The notes beneath the pieces were generated by a model that made no database searches, was not told the origin of the DNA, and saw only the letters and a program-made list of their open reading frames with translations. Positions 7,801-15,473 of a stretch of 64,000 nt of DNA are shown in pieces. Position 1 is the first letter of the stretch; every line of letters starts with the position of its first letter. Source of the stretch: Planctomycetota bacterium (GTDB taxonomy: Bacteria > Planctomycetota > UBA8742 > UBA2392); NCBI GenBank assembly GCA_003576915.1, contig QEVF01000014.1, positions 93,846 through 157,845 on the forward strand, read 5' to 3'. A program made the position numbers and the translations under genes.

Positions 7801-8463
7801 ATGCACTGTCGCTTCCTGCTGGTGCTGATCTTTCCCGCGCTGCTTTGCGGCGCCTGCTCATCGACATCCGAGCCCGGCGACGGGCCGCGCGCCGCAGACC
7901 CGTCGTCGGACACGGAGACCATCGAGTGGGCCGACCGGAACATCGGCGACGTGCGCATTTTCTATTACGTCAAGCCCGGAGCGCGAGGCGCCTCGGGCGT
8001 GGAACACAACGAAGACCAGAAGGAAGTGCGCATCACCCTGATCAACCGCACCCATTCGCTCTACCGCGGCATGCCCGATTCTCGCCTGGCCCGCGAGGAG
8101 TTCTACCTCTCCAACGCTGACGCCCACGACCTGCTGGTCATCCTTCAGGACAAGGTCCGGTTCTTCGAGCGCAACATGGCCGTGAACATCGGCAACAGCG
8201 ACCCCGTCAAAAAGGTCAAGGCCGACAGCCGCGCCGACCGCATGATCGCCGTGGAGATCATCCGTGACGGCAAAGTGGATTGCAGCTACCTGATGCGTCC
8301 GCGCGAGCAGTACATCGTCAATCCCAGCGAGGCCGACAAGACCCGCTACCGCCGCTTCAACGACGCCCAGGAGTGGGTGCTGCGCTATTCGCGCTGGGCC
8401 TTGCCGCGCGGCGGCGCCGGCGAGGGCTACAAGGGCGAGGAGTTCGGCAAGGGCCGCCGCTGA
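7801..8463 (+). CDS. Hypothetical lipoprotein
   Basis: 220 residues with a signal peptide ending in lipobox LCGAC (Cys about 19), so probably membrane-anchored by lipidation. The mature part is mixed and hydrophilic, with no motif I recognise; it ends in a Gly/Lys-rich tail. ATG at 7801 is the start that gives a clean signal peptide; an in-frame ATG at 7780 would put charged residues before it. It ends 7 bases before ribF and may be cotranscribed with it. Confidence 0.6.
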   Translation: MHCRFLLVLIFPALLCGACSSTSEPGDGPRAADPSSDTETIEWADRNIGDVRIFYYVKPGARGASGVEHNEDQKEVRITLINRTHSLYRGMPDSRLAREEFYLSNADAHDLLVILQDKVRFFERNMAVNIGNSDPVKKVKADSRADRMIAVEIIRDGKVDCSYLMRPREQYIVNPSEADKTRYRRFNDAQEWVLRYSRWALPRGGAGEGYKGEEFGKGRR

Positions 8464-8470
8464 CCGCCGG

Positions 8471-9424
8471 ATGAACACCTTCCGATCATTCGAGGAGTTC
8501 ACGAGTCAGGGCGCGGAAATTGCGGGCGCGCGGCCACTCGTCACCGTGGGCAGCTTTGATGGTCTGCACCTCGGCCACCAGTACCTGGTGGCCGAGCTGG
8601 TGGAATGGGCGCGGCGCGAGAGCGCGCCCTGCGTGGTGGTGACATTCTCGGTGCATCCGCGCGAGTTCATGACCGGAAAGCCCATGCCCGCCCTGACCAC
8701 ACCCGAACACAAGCGGCGCCTGCTGCTCAAGGCCGGCGTGGATGCCGTGCTGCTGCTGCACTTTGATGAGAAACTGCAGAAGGTCTCGGCCCGCGAGTTC
8801 ATGGAGCAGTATGTCCGGGGCCGGCTCAACGCGCGTGCCATGCTGGTCGGGTTCAACAATCGCATCGGCAAGGACGGCGAGGGCAGCTTTGAGGTGCTGC
8901 GCGAGATCGGCCGTGCCATCGGCGTGGAGGTGCGCGAGGCCGAGCGCGTGGAAGTGTCCGGCCAGGCCATGAGCTCCAGCGCCATCCGCCAGCATGTGCA
9001 GAACGGTGATTTTCTCTGGGCGCGCAAGATGCTGGGGCGCGCCTACAGCATCGTGGGCCAGGTGATCCACGGCGACCAGCGGGGCCGCACCCTGGGTTTT
9101 CCCACAGCCAACATATCGCTGCTGGGCCTGGCCTCGCCTCCCCTGGGCGTTTATGGCGTGCGCGTGTACCTCGACGGGAGGCAGTGGCTGGGTGCTGCCA
9201 ACATCGGCACCCGCCCCACCGTGGACCCCATGCGCCGCCTGCCCCTGCTTGAGGTTCACTTGCTGGACTTCTCCGGCGACCTCTATGGGAGGGAGATCGA
9301 GGTGGAGTTCCTTTTCAAACTGCGCGAGGAGCGTCGCTTTTCAGGATTGGACGCCCTCAAGGCCCAGCTCGCCGCCGACGTGACCGAGATCCGCCGGCGC
9401 GGGGATCTTTCAGAGGCCCGTTAG
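8471..9424 (+). CDS. ribF: Bifunctional riboflavin kinase / FAD synthetase
   Basis: Converts riboflavin to FMN and then FAD in the cytosol. The N-terminal FMN adenylyltransferase domain has VGSFDGLHLGHQ with the HxGH nucleotide-binding motif at 33-36, and a SSSAIR motif near residue 174. The C-terminal riboflavin kinase domain (about 190-305) has RGRTLGFPTANI around 203-214 and GVYGV. The 317-residue length is normal. It sits between a lipoprotein gene and pyrE, with no further flavin genes nearby. Confidence 0.95.
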   Translation: MNTFRSFEEFTSQGAEIAGARPLVTVGSFDGLHLGHQYLVAELVEWARRESAPCVVVTFSVHPREFMTGKPMPALTTPEHKRRLLLKAGVDAVLLLHFDEKLQKVSAREFMEQYVRGRLNARAMLVGFNNRIGKDGEGSFEVLREIGRAIGVEVREAERVEVSGQAMSSSAIRQHVQNGDFLWARKMLGRAYSIVGQVIHGDQRGRTLGFPTANISLLGLASPPLGVYGVRVYLDGRQWLGAANIGTRPTVDPMRRLPLLEVHLLDFSGDLYGREIEVEFLFKLREERRFSGLDALKAQLAADVTEIRRRGDLSEAR

Positions 9425-9509
9425 CACATCGCCTGGGATTTCGCTATAAGGCCACCCCTGCTGCGGGGGGCCATCGCCCCGCCCTCAGCGCCCCCGAAAC
9501 GGTGCAGAC

Positions 9510-10064
9510 ATGCCTGACCTCACAGCCGCGCGCGAAGAACTCAAGCAACTGATCGGCAGGACCATCGCCGAAGGGCCCGTGAAGCTGGCCAGCGGCAAGA
9601 TGAGCGACTTTTACATCGATGGCCGCCTCACGACCCTCTCGGGCCGCGGCCTGGAGCTGATGTCGCGCCTCTTTTACGAGCGCATCAAGGCCTTGAACGT
9701 GGTGGCCGTGGGCGGGCCCACCATGGGCGCTGACCCCGTGGTGGCGGGCATCATCATGGAAAGCGCGCGGCAGGGCGCACCTCTGAGTGGATTTCTGATC
9801 CGCAAGGAGCCCAAGGGGCACGGCATGCAGCGCTGGGTGGAAGGCCCGGCCCTGGCCGACGGCGCGCGGGTGGTGGTGGTGGAGGATGTGGTGACCTCCG
9901 GCGGCAGCGCCCTGAAGGCCATTGAGGGTCTGCGCACGCAGTACAAGCCCAACATCGTGAAAATCATGGCCCTCGTGGACCGCATGGAAGGCGCCCAGGA
10001 AGCCTTGACCAAGGCGGGCTTTGAGTTCGAAGCCCTGTTCAGCCGCCGCGACTTCGGCCGCTAG
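9510..10064 (+). CDS. pyrE: Orotate phosphoribosyltransferase
   Basis: Transfers the ribose 5-phosphate of PRPP to orotate to form OMP in de novo pyrimidine synthesis. The 184-residue protein carries the PRPP-binding motif VVVVEDVVTSGGS at about 120-132 and the family blocks LASGKMSDFYIDGR and GGPTMGADP. A TATAAG hexamer at 9445-9450 could be its -10 box, giving a leader of about 50 bases. A GC-rich hairpin overlaps the expected start of transcription and is therefore not interpreted as RNA. Confidence 0.95.
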   Translation: MPDLTAAREELKQLIGRTIAEGPVKLASGKMSDFYIDGRLTTLSGRGLELMSRLFYERIKALNVVAVGGPTMGADPVVAGIIMESARQGAPLSGFLIRKEPKGHGMQRWVEGPALADGARVVVVEDVVTSGGSALKAIEGLRTQYKPNIVKIMALVDRMEGAQEALTKAGFEFEALFSRRDFGR

Positions 10065-10150
10065 CAGACCGTCCTGCCGCTCCCACTGCAGTGCGGGTTT
10101 GTAGCACACCAAGACTGGAGGCCTTGGACTGACCATGTCTGACCGAGGCC

Positions 10151-11323
10151 ATGGGTACGGTGGGTCAACATCGTCGGCGTCAAGTCGCGTGCTGGGCGAC
10201 TCCCTTGGCCTTGGTGTGGATGGCGCTGCTGGGCCTGGAGGCTTGGCGTCAATCACAGAAGTCCAGCTCCCGCGCTGAACTCCGGGATGCCGTTGAATTT
10301 GCGCGCAACAACGTGCTCAATGGCATGACCCCGGCTCAGTTCACCCAAAGCCGTGTCAAGGGAACCAACGGTTACGAGCGCCTGAAGAAGGTCGCGGAAG
10401 CCGTCGAGAACGCGGGCCACATCGGGCCGGGAACGTTCGAGGCGGCCGATGATGCCGAGGAATTCACCCCAAAGGGCGTGTCACAGGTACTGGCCATGAA
10501 TGAGTGGCCCCGCTTGAGGGACGATCCACCTGACGCGGAGAAGACGCGCCTGTTTCTGGCGGCGACGGAAGCATGGTCTGCCGAGCTGGAAAAGACTTCG
10601 CATTGCGATGTCATCGCGCAGGTCATTCACGATGGCGATACCTGTGGAGACCTTCTCGGCGGCGATTCGCTGTCCTGGGCGGAAGTCCACTTCCGGATCA
10701 TTTGGTTCATGCTCGCGCGTGCTAACGGCCACGCGTTGCTTGGGAACGGCGATTCTGCAGCGCGGCAACTGTTGACTATGGCGCGGCTTTATTCGCTCAT
10801 GCGCCAGCCGCTGTACGAGTATCAGCTCAACACTCGGGCATCGGGGTTTTCAGCGGTACTGAACCTGGCTCTGCAATGGATCAAAGACGGACGGATTGCC
10901 GCGGCGCAGTTGAAAGAACTCACGTCGCTCAACATGGACTGCGAGTCACTTCTCCCGGTCGCCGCAAACGGCGAGATGGCGTGCATGATTCTGTTCTCAA
11001 GCGGGGCTTGGGAGTGGCCCAGCGAAGCCTGGTTCGCATGGGCAAGGCCGGACATTGAGGACTCACCATTTGATTATCGCGATGGCCAGAACGAGTTTAC
11101 ACGCGGCATACGCTGCCGCGAAGGCGTGGCAACCGGTTTGCGTACCTACGCGGCACAAGTATCGGAACTTCAAGGACAATCGCCGCCCTACACAGTGCGA
11201 ACGGCTGATCAGTGGGGTTTGGGGATGTCGGCCACTTTTCAAGCAGCCAGCACGCACATCCACGAACGGCAACTTGAGATTGACGCCGCTCGCGCCGAAT
11301 TGCTGACGCTTATGGCCAAGTAA
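10151..11323 (+). CDS. Hypothetical membrane-anchored protein of atypical composition
   Basis: 390 residues, not recognised. One N-terminal membrane helix (about residues 14-30, WATPLALVWMALLGLEAW) is followed by a long, mostly helical, soluble part without known motifs. It contains a few Cys (in HCDVIAQ and DTCGD) and Trp-rich patches. Third codon positions hold clearly more A/T than in ribF, pyrE or the downstream fusion gene. Together with the palindromic repeats just downstream (11354-11411), this suggests horizontal acquisition. The ATG at 10151 has GAGG only two bases upstream, so the ribosome site is poor and the start uncertain. Confidence 0.6.
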   Translation: MGTVGQHRRRQVACWATPLALVWMALLGLEAWRQSQKSSSRAELRDAVEFARNNVLNGMTPAQFTQSRVKGTNGYERLKKVAEAVENAGHIGPGTFEAADDAEEFTPKGVSQVLAMNEWPRLRDDPPDAEKTRLFLAATEAWSAELEKTSHCDVIAQVIHDGDTCGDLLGGDSLSWAEVHFRIIWFMLARANGHALLGNGDSAARQLLTMARLYSLMRQPLYEYQLNTRASGFSAVLNLALQWIKDGRIAAAQLKELTSLNMDCESLLPVAANGEMACMILFSSGAWEWPSEAWFAWARPDIEDSPFDYRDGQNEFTRGIRCREGVATGLRTYAAQVSELQGQSPPYTVRTADQWGLGMSATFQAASTHIHERQLEIDAARAELLTLMAK

Positions 11324-11353
11324 TCACCCTGGTGGTTCGCAATCAATGAGTGT

Positions 11354-11411
11354 AGGGGCGCAGCATGCTGCGCCCCTGGCCAGGTGCACCGCAGGGGCGA
11401 CCCATGGGTCG
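11354..11411. repeat. Tandem REP-like palindromes
   Basis: A perfect 24-base palindrome at 11354-11377 (half AGGGGCGCAGCA) is followed after 20 bases by a second palindrome at 11398-11411 (CGACCCATGGGTCG). The AGGGGCG/CGCCCCT type resembles the widespread GTAGGGGCG...CGCCCCTAC extragenic repeats I remember from several phyla. They lie in the 232-base spacer between the atypical gene and the SpoIIE-STAND gene. Confidence 0.6.
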
Positions 11412-11537
11412 GCCATACATTCGCCTCCCATAAACCACTGGTCGCGTTACGTTTTCCGGGAGGCCCAACGCATGGCGCGGGCGAAAACAGCCGTGCGGCG
11501 GGCGAAGTCGCGGCTTTCGGACCCGGCGGGTCTCCTA

Positions 11538-11543
11538 TACAAT
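11538..11543 (+). promoter_or_regulatory. -10 box of the SpoIIE-STAND gene
   Basis: TACAAT with 12 bases to the ATG at 11556, and TTTCGG 17 bases upstream as a weak -35. The leader would be about 6 bases, too short for a Shine-Dalgarno sequence. Confidence 0.45.
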
Positions 11544-11555
11544 CGTTGCCCCGAC

Positions 11556-14500
11556 ATGTCCGACACCGTCAAAAGCCCAGACGCCGTCTCCATCGAGCGC
11601 TCGCGCAAGGCGCAGCTTTCCATGCTGCCCAGGCTGCCCGAGATTCCCGGCCTCGAAATTGCCGCGGTATACAAGCCCTGTGAGCACGTGGGCGGCGACT
11701 TCTACGACCTCTTTGTCGTGGGGCGTTATCGCCTGGGCATCGTGATCGGCGACGTTTCCGGCCACGGCGTGGAAGCCGCGCTGATCATGGCCGCAGCCAA
11801 GAAGGCCCTGCAGATCCACGGTCAGGGTGCCATGTCGCCCAAGGAAACCCTGGTTGCGGTGAACAACTCCATCAAGCCGGAGATGCCGCAGGGCACGTTC
11901 GTGAGCCTGTTCTTCGCCATTCTCGACCTCAAGGAGCAGACGCTGACCTGTGCGCGCGCGGGCCACTGCCCCATGTTCGTGGCCAACGGCCACAGCCAGG
12001 CCCTGAAGCAGAGCGCGCCGGGCGGCATGGTGCTGGGCATGGCGGCCCACGACATGTTCCAGCGCTCCCTGGCCGAGGAGACGCTCCAGGTCGAGCCCGG
12101 CGACGTCATGCTGCTGTATACCGATGGCGTGAGTGAAACGGCCAACGCCGCGCGCGAGGAATTCACCGAGCAGCGCCTGTCCGAATCCCTCAAGCGCCTG
12201 AGCCAGGCCACGGCCCGGGAAGTGGCCGAGAGGCTGGAGGCCGAGGTGGCCGCGTTCCGCGGGCAGGCACCCCAGGAAGACGACCTCACCCTGCTGGTGC
12301 TGCGCTACAACCAGAAGGCCGACGACAGCGTGCTGATCCGCCTCGTCAAGCCCGCCGTGGCCCAGACCAACCTGGCCGCGCCCGCCACCAGCTTCGTGGG
12401 CCGCGAGCGCGAACTCAAGGACCTCTCCGGCCTGCTGCGCGACGACAAGCTCAGGCTCGTCACCATCACGGGCCCCGGCGGCACGGGCAAAACGCGCATT
12501 TCGCAGCAGCTCGGCTACGATTTCGTGGACCGTTTCCCCGGAGGCGCCTGGTTTGCCGATTTGAGCGAGGCCACCAGCGCCGAGGGCATCGGGCACACGG
12601 TGCTTCAGGCCTTTGGCGTGCCCGTGGCGGGGCAGGAGGCGCCGGAGCAGGTGGTGGCCAGCGTGCTGGAGCAGCGCAAGCCCCTGCTGCTCGTGCTCGA
12701 CAACTTCGAGCAGGTCGTCAAGTACGCCAAGAAGACCATCGGCCTCTGGCGACAGCGCGCGCCCCACGTGCGCTTTCTGGTGACCAGCCGCGCTCTGCTG
12801 GGCCTGGAGGGCGAACGTGAGTTTGTGCTGGGGCCCCTGCCCTCACCGGCGGCGGGGGGCACGCCGCAGGCCCTGCTCCAGTACGATGCGGTCAAGCTGT
12901 TTGTCGAGCGCGCGCGCCAGGCCAACTCGCGCTTTGAACTCACGGCGGCCAACAGTGAGGCCGTGGCGCGCATCTGCGCCGAGCTCGACGGCATGCCCCT
13001 GGCCATTGAGCTGGCGGCGGCGCGCTGCGCCATCCTGACGCCTGAGCAGATGCTGCCCAAGCTCAAGCAGCGTTTTTCGCTGCTGCGCAGCACGCGCCAG
13101 GACCTGCCGGCGCGGCAGCAGACGCTGGAAGGCGCCATTGACTGGTCCTACGAACTGCTCAGTGACTGGGAGAAGGCGGCCTTTCAGCAGGCCTGGATCT
13201 TCCACGAGGGCTTCTTTCTGGACGCAGCGGAATCGGTCATTGATCTGGGCGAGTTTGCCGACGCGCCCCTGGTCATGGATGCCATCCAGAGCCTGCGCGA
13301 AAAGAGTTTCTGCCGAGTGCGCCAGACGGACTTCGGGCCCCGTTTCTCGCTGTACGTGGCCCTGCGGGAGTTCGCCTCCCAGGCCTGGGCCAAGTCGGCC
13401 CCGGCGGACAAGCGCCGCGCGCTGACGCGGCGCTTTGCCGACTTCTATGTCAAGTACGCCGAGGGCTGGAACGAGCGCATCGACACCCGCGACGCTGCCG
13501 AGGCCCTCCAGCGCCTGGAGCTCGAACGCGAAAACCTGTTTGCCATCCAGGACTGGGCCTTGCGCGACGAAAAGGCCAAGGGCGGCGCCGAACAGGCCCC
13601 CGAGCCCGAGCGCGTGGAGCTGGGTGTGCGCGCCACGGTGGCCATCGCCGACCTGCTGCGCATGCGCGGCCCCAACGCCCAGCGCCTGCCCCGCCTGCAG
13701 AAGGCCCTGGCCGCCATGGGCGACGGCAGCCGCGACACGCCCCCCTGGGCCGAGCTTCGACTGCGCCTGACCTGGGCTCTGGCGCGTGCCTGCAGCGATT
13801 TGGGCCTTTACGATCTGGCCCTCAAATTTGACGGCGAGGCCACCCTGCTGGCCGAGAAGATCGGCAGGCCTCAGCTTCGCTTCGACGCGCTGATGGCCCA
13901 GGGCGGCCTGCGCAACATGCGCGGCCAGTTCAAGGAGGCCCTGGAGAGCTATGACCGGGCCGAGGCGCTGGTCGCCCAACTGGGTGACCGGCGGCGCCAG
14001 GGGCTGCTGGCCAGTTCCCGCGCCACGGCCCAGGTGGAGTTGGGCGAGTTCGCCCGGGCCATCGAAAACTACCGCGTCGCTGAGAGCCTGCTGCGCGAGG
14101 CCGGATGCCGTCTCTCCCTGGCGGGCGTGGTGGGCAGCAAGGCCAGCCTGCACTACTACCGCAACGAGCCCGAGGAAGCCCTGCGCGGCTTCAACGAGGC
14201 CGTGGACCTCGCCCAGGAACTGGGCGACCGCGCAAGCGTGGCGCGCAATGTGGGCAACCGCGCCAACGTGCTGCGCCAGCGCGGCCAGTTCGCGGAGGCG
14301 CTCAAGAGCTTCACGGAGGCTGAAAGCGTCTCGGCGGAACTGGGCAAGAAGGCCTGGCGCGCGACATTTCTGGGCAACCGCTCGGGCTGCCTGCTGGACC
14401 TCAACGATTTTGCGGGGGCCCTTGAAGCCGCCACCCAGGCCGAGGCCGTGGCCCGTGAACTCAAAGACGGCGCCATGCTGGCCCGCGCCCTGACCAACAA

Positions 14501-14939
14501 GGGCAACGCCATCGCCGCCCAGGGCGACTGCAAGGCCTCCCTGCCCAGCTTTGAGGAGGCCGAGAAGCAGGCGCGGCCCACGGGCAGCAAGCGCCTGCTT
14601 CTGACCGTGCTTTCCAGCTACGGCCTGGCCCTGACCAAGGCCCTGGAGTTCGCCCGTGCCGTGCAGGTGCTCAATGAGGCCGTGGACCTGCTGGAAGGCC
14701 AGGGCCAGGGCCAGACCTCGCTGCACTTCTCGCTGCTGGGTGCGCTTTCGGCCAGCCAGTCCAGCGTGGGCCAGAACATCGAGGCCGAGCGCAACGCCTC
14801 GCTGGCCATGTCCATCCTCGAGTCGCTCAAGAAGAAACAGGCCCAGATCGCCGAGCGCGACCTGGAGTGGCTGCCCTTCGTGCAGCGCGGCGGCAACCAG
14901 CAGTACATGGCCCAGACCATGAACTTCACCCCGCGCTGA
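11556..14939 (+). CDS. SpoIIE-type PP2C phosphatase fused to STAND NTPase and TPR repeats
   Basis: 1127 residues. Residues 1-250 are a SpoIIE/RsbU-type serine phosphatase with metal-site motifs GGDFYD (46-51), GDVSGHG (65-71), TDGVSE (189-194) and DDLT (242-245). Residues 275-620 are a STAND NTPase of the AfsR/LuxR-coupled type: VGRERE, Walker A GPGGTGKT (306-313), Walker B LLLVLDN (377-383), then VTSR and a GMPLAIELAAAR block. Residues about 640-1110 are TPR-like helical repeats. Expected action: ligand sensed by the TPRs, nucleotide-driven switching or oligomerisation, and output by dephosphorylating an anti-sigma antagonist. No partner anti-sigma or STAS gene is adjacent. An in-frame ATG at 11346 would translate through the palindromes and is rejected. 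Confidence 0.88.
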   Translation: MSDTVKSPDAVSIERSRKAQLSMLPRLPEIPGLEIAAVYKPCEHVGGDFYDLFVVGRYRLGIVIGDVSGHGVEAALIMAAAKKALQIHGQGAMSPKETLVAVNNSIKPEMPQGTFVSLFFAILDLKEQTLTCARAGHCPMFVANGHSQALKQSAPGGMVLGMAAHDMFQRSLAEETLQVEPGDVMLLYTDGVSETANAAREEFTEQRLSESLKRLSQATAREVAERLEAEVAAFRGQAPQEDDLTLLVLRYNQKADDSVLIRLVKPAVAQTNLAAPATSFVGRERELKDLSGLLRDDKLRLVTITGPGGTGKTRISQQLGYDFVDRFPGGAWFADLSEATSAEGIGHTVLQAFGVPVAGQEAPEQVVASVLEQRKPLLLVLDNFEQVVKYAKKTIGLWRQRAPHVRFLVTSRALLGLEGEREFVLGPLPSPAAGGTPQALLQYDAVKLFVERARQANSRFELTAANSEAVARICAELDGMPLAIELAAARCAILTPEQMLPKLKQRFSLLRSTRQDLPARQQTLEGAIDWSYELLSDWEKAAFQQAWIFHEGFFLDAAESVIDLGEFADAPLVMDAIQSLREKSFCRVRQTDFGPRFSLYVALREFASQAWAKSAPADKRRALTRRFADFYVKYAEGWNERIDTRDAAEALQRLELERENLFAIQDWALRDEKAKGGAEQAPEPERVELGVRATVAIADLLRMRGPNAQRLPRLQKALAAMGDGSRDTPPWAELRLRLTWALARACSDLGLYDLALKFDGEATLLAEKIGRPQLRFDALMAQGGLRNMRGQFKEALESYDRAEALVAQLGDRRRQGLLASSRATAQVELGEFARAIENYRVAESLLREAGCRLSLAGVVGSKASLHYYRNEPEEALRGFNEAVDLAQELGDRASVARNVGNRANVLRQRGQFAEALKSFTEAESVSAELGKKAWRATFLGNRSGCLLDLNDFAGALEAATQAEAVARELKDGAMLARALTNKGNAIAAQGDCKASLPSFEEAEKQARPTGSKRLLLTVLSSYGLALTKALEFARAVQVLNEAVDLLEGQGQGQTSLHFSLLGALSASQSSVGQNIEAERNASLAMSILESLKKKQAQIAERDLEWLPFVQRGGNQQYMAQTMNFTPR

Positions 14940-14991
14940 TGCCGGCCAAGGCCAAGCCCCGGCTGCCCCTTCAAGCTGCCCGATTGCAAGT

Positions 14992-14997
14992 TACACT
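14992..14997 (+). promoter_or_regulatory. -10 box upstream of the MoaD/ThiS-like gene
   Basis: TACACT in the context GTTACACTCG, with TTCAAG 16 bases upstream. The leader to 15084 would be about 80 bases and holds a small hairpin (ACGGCA/TGCCGT near 15030-15044). Confidence 0.35.
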
Positions 14998-15083
14998 CGT
15001 CGCCCCGCGACAGGGTACAGCGACACGGCAGCGTGCCGTGCGCTGTTGAGACCACACGCGCGACTTGACCAGGAGAAGCTGTC

Positions 15084-15359
15084 ATGGGCAGTACCATCCG
15101 CATTCCCACGCCGCTGCGCAACCTCACCAGCGGCGCGGCTGAAGTTCAGGTTTCCGCTGCCACCGTGGGCGAGGCCCTTGCCGCGCTTGAGGCAAAGCAC
15201 AGCGGCGTCAAGGCGCGCATCTGCGATGAACAGGGCAACGTGAGGCGCTTTGTCAACGTGTACCTCAACGACGAAGACATCCGCTTCCTGGCCAACCTGG
15301 AAACGCCGCTGAAGGACGGGGACTCCCTGTCCATCGTGCCGGCCATCGCCGGCGGCTGA
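15084..15359 (+). CDS. MoaD/ThiS-like sulfur carrier protein
   Basis: 91-residue beta-grasp protein ending in the diglycine AGG that is adenylated and thiocarboxylated in sulfur carriers. Internal features VNVYLNDEDIR and DGDSLSIVPAIAGG are characteristic of the family. It could serve molybdopterin, thiamine or cysteine/methionine sulfur transfer. No E1-like activating enzyme, JAMM protease or MoaE is nearby. The start follows a good AGGAGAAG ribosome site. The next genes are threonine-pathway genes, and mogA is 4 kb away on the other strand. The specific pathway is not assignable. Confidence 0.8.
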   Translation: MGSTIRIPTPLRNLTSGAAEVQVSAATVGEALAALEAKHSGVKARICDEQGNVRRFVNVYLNDEDIRFLANLETPLKDGDSLSIVPAIAGG

Positions 15360-15428
15360 CCGGGTTTGCGTCGGCGGCGGTCTCTTGGGCCCTTGCTGCC
15401 GTGGCACCGGTGGAACGCGCTCTGCGCG

Positions 15429-15434
15429 TACAAT
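15429..15434 (+). promoter_or_regulatory. -10 box of hom-thrB
   Basis: TACAAT in GCGTACAATG, 39 bases before the ATG at 15474. It fits a promoter for the hom-thrB pair with a leader of about 33 bases. Confidence 0.4.
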
Positions 15435-15473
15435 GCCGCTCCCTCGCGTCCGCGGCTCACTCACGGATTTCTC

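Noticed and set aside
9450..9472. GC-rich hairpin (GGCC/GGCC plus CCCC/GGGG) upstream of pyrE, considered as a pyrimidine attenuator
   Set aside because: It overlaps the TATAAG -10 box, so transcription would start inside it. There is no U-tract or antiterminator alternative.
12843..14726. A 627-codon minus-strand frame opposite the STAND/TPR region
   Set aside because: Shadow of the TPR coding sequence; no ribosome site or domain.
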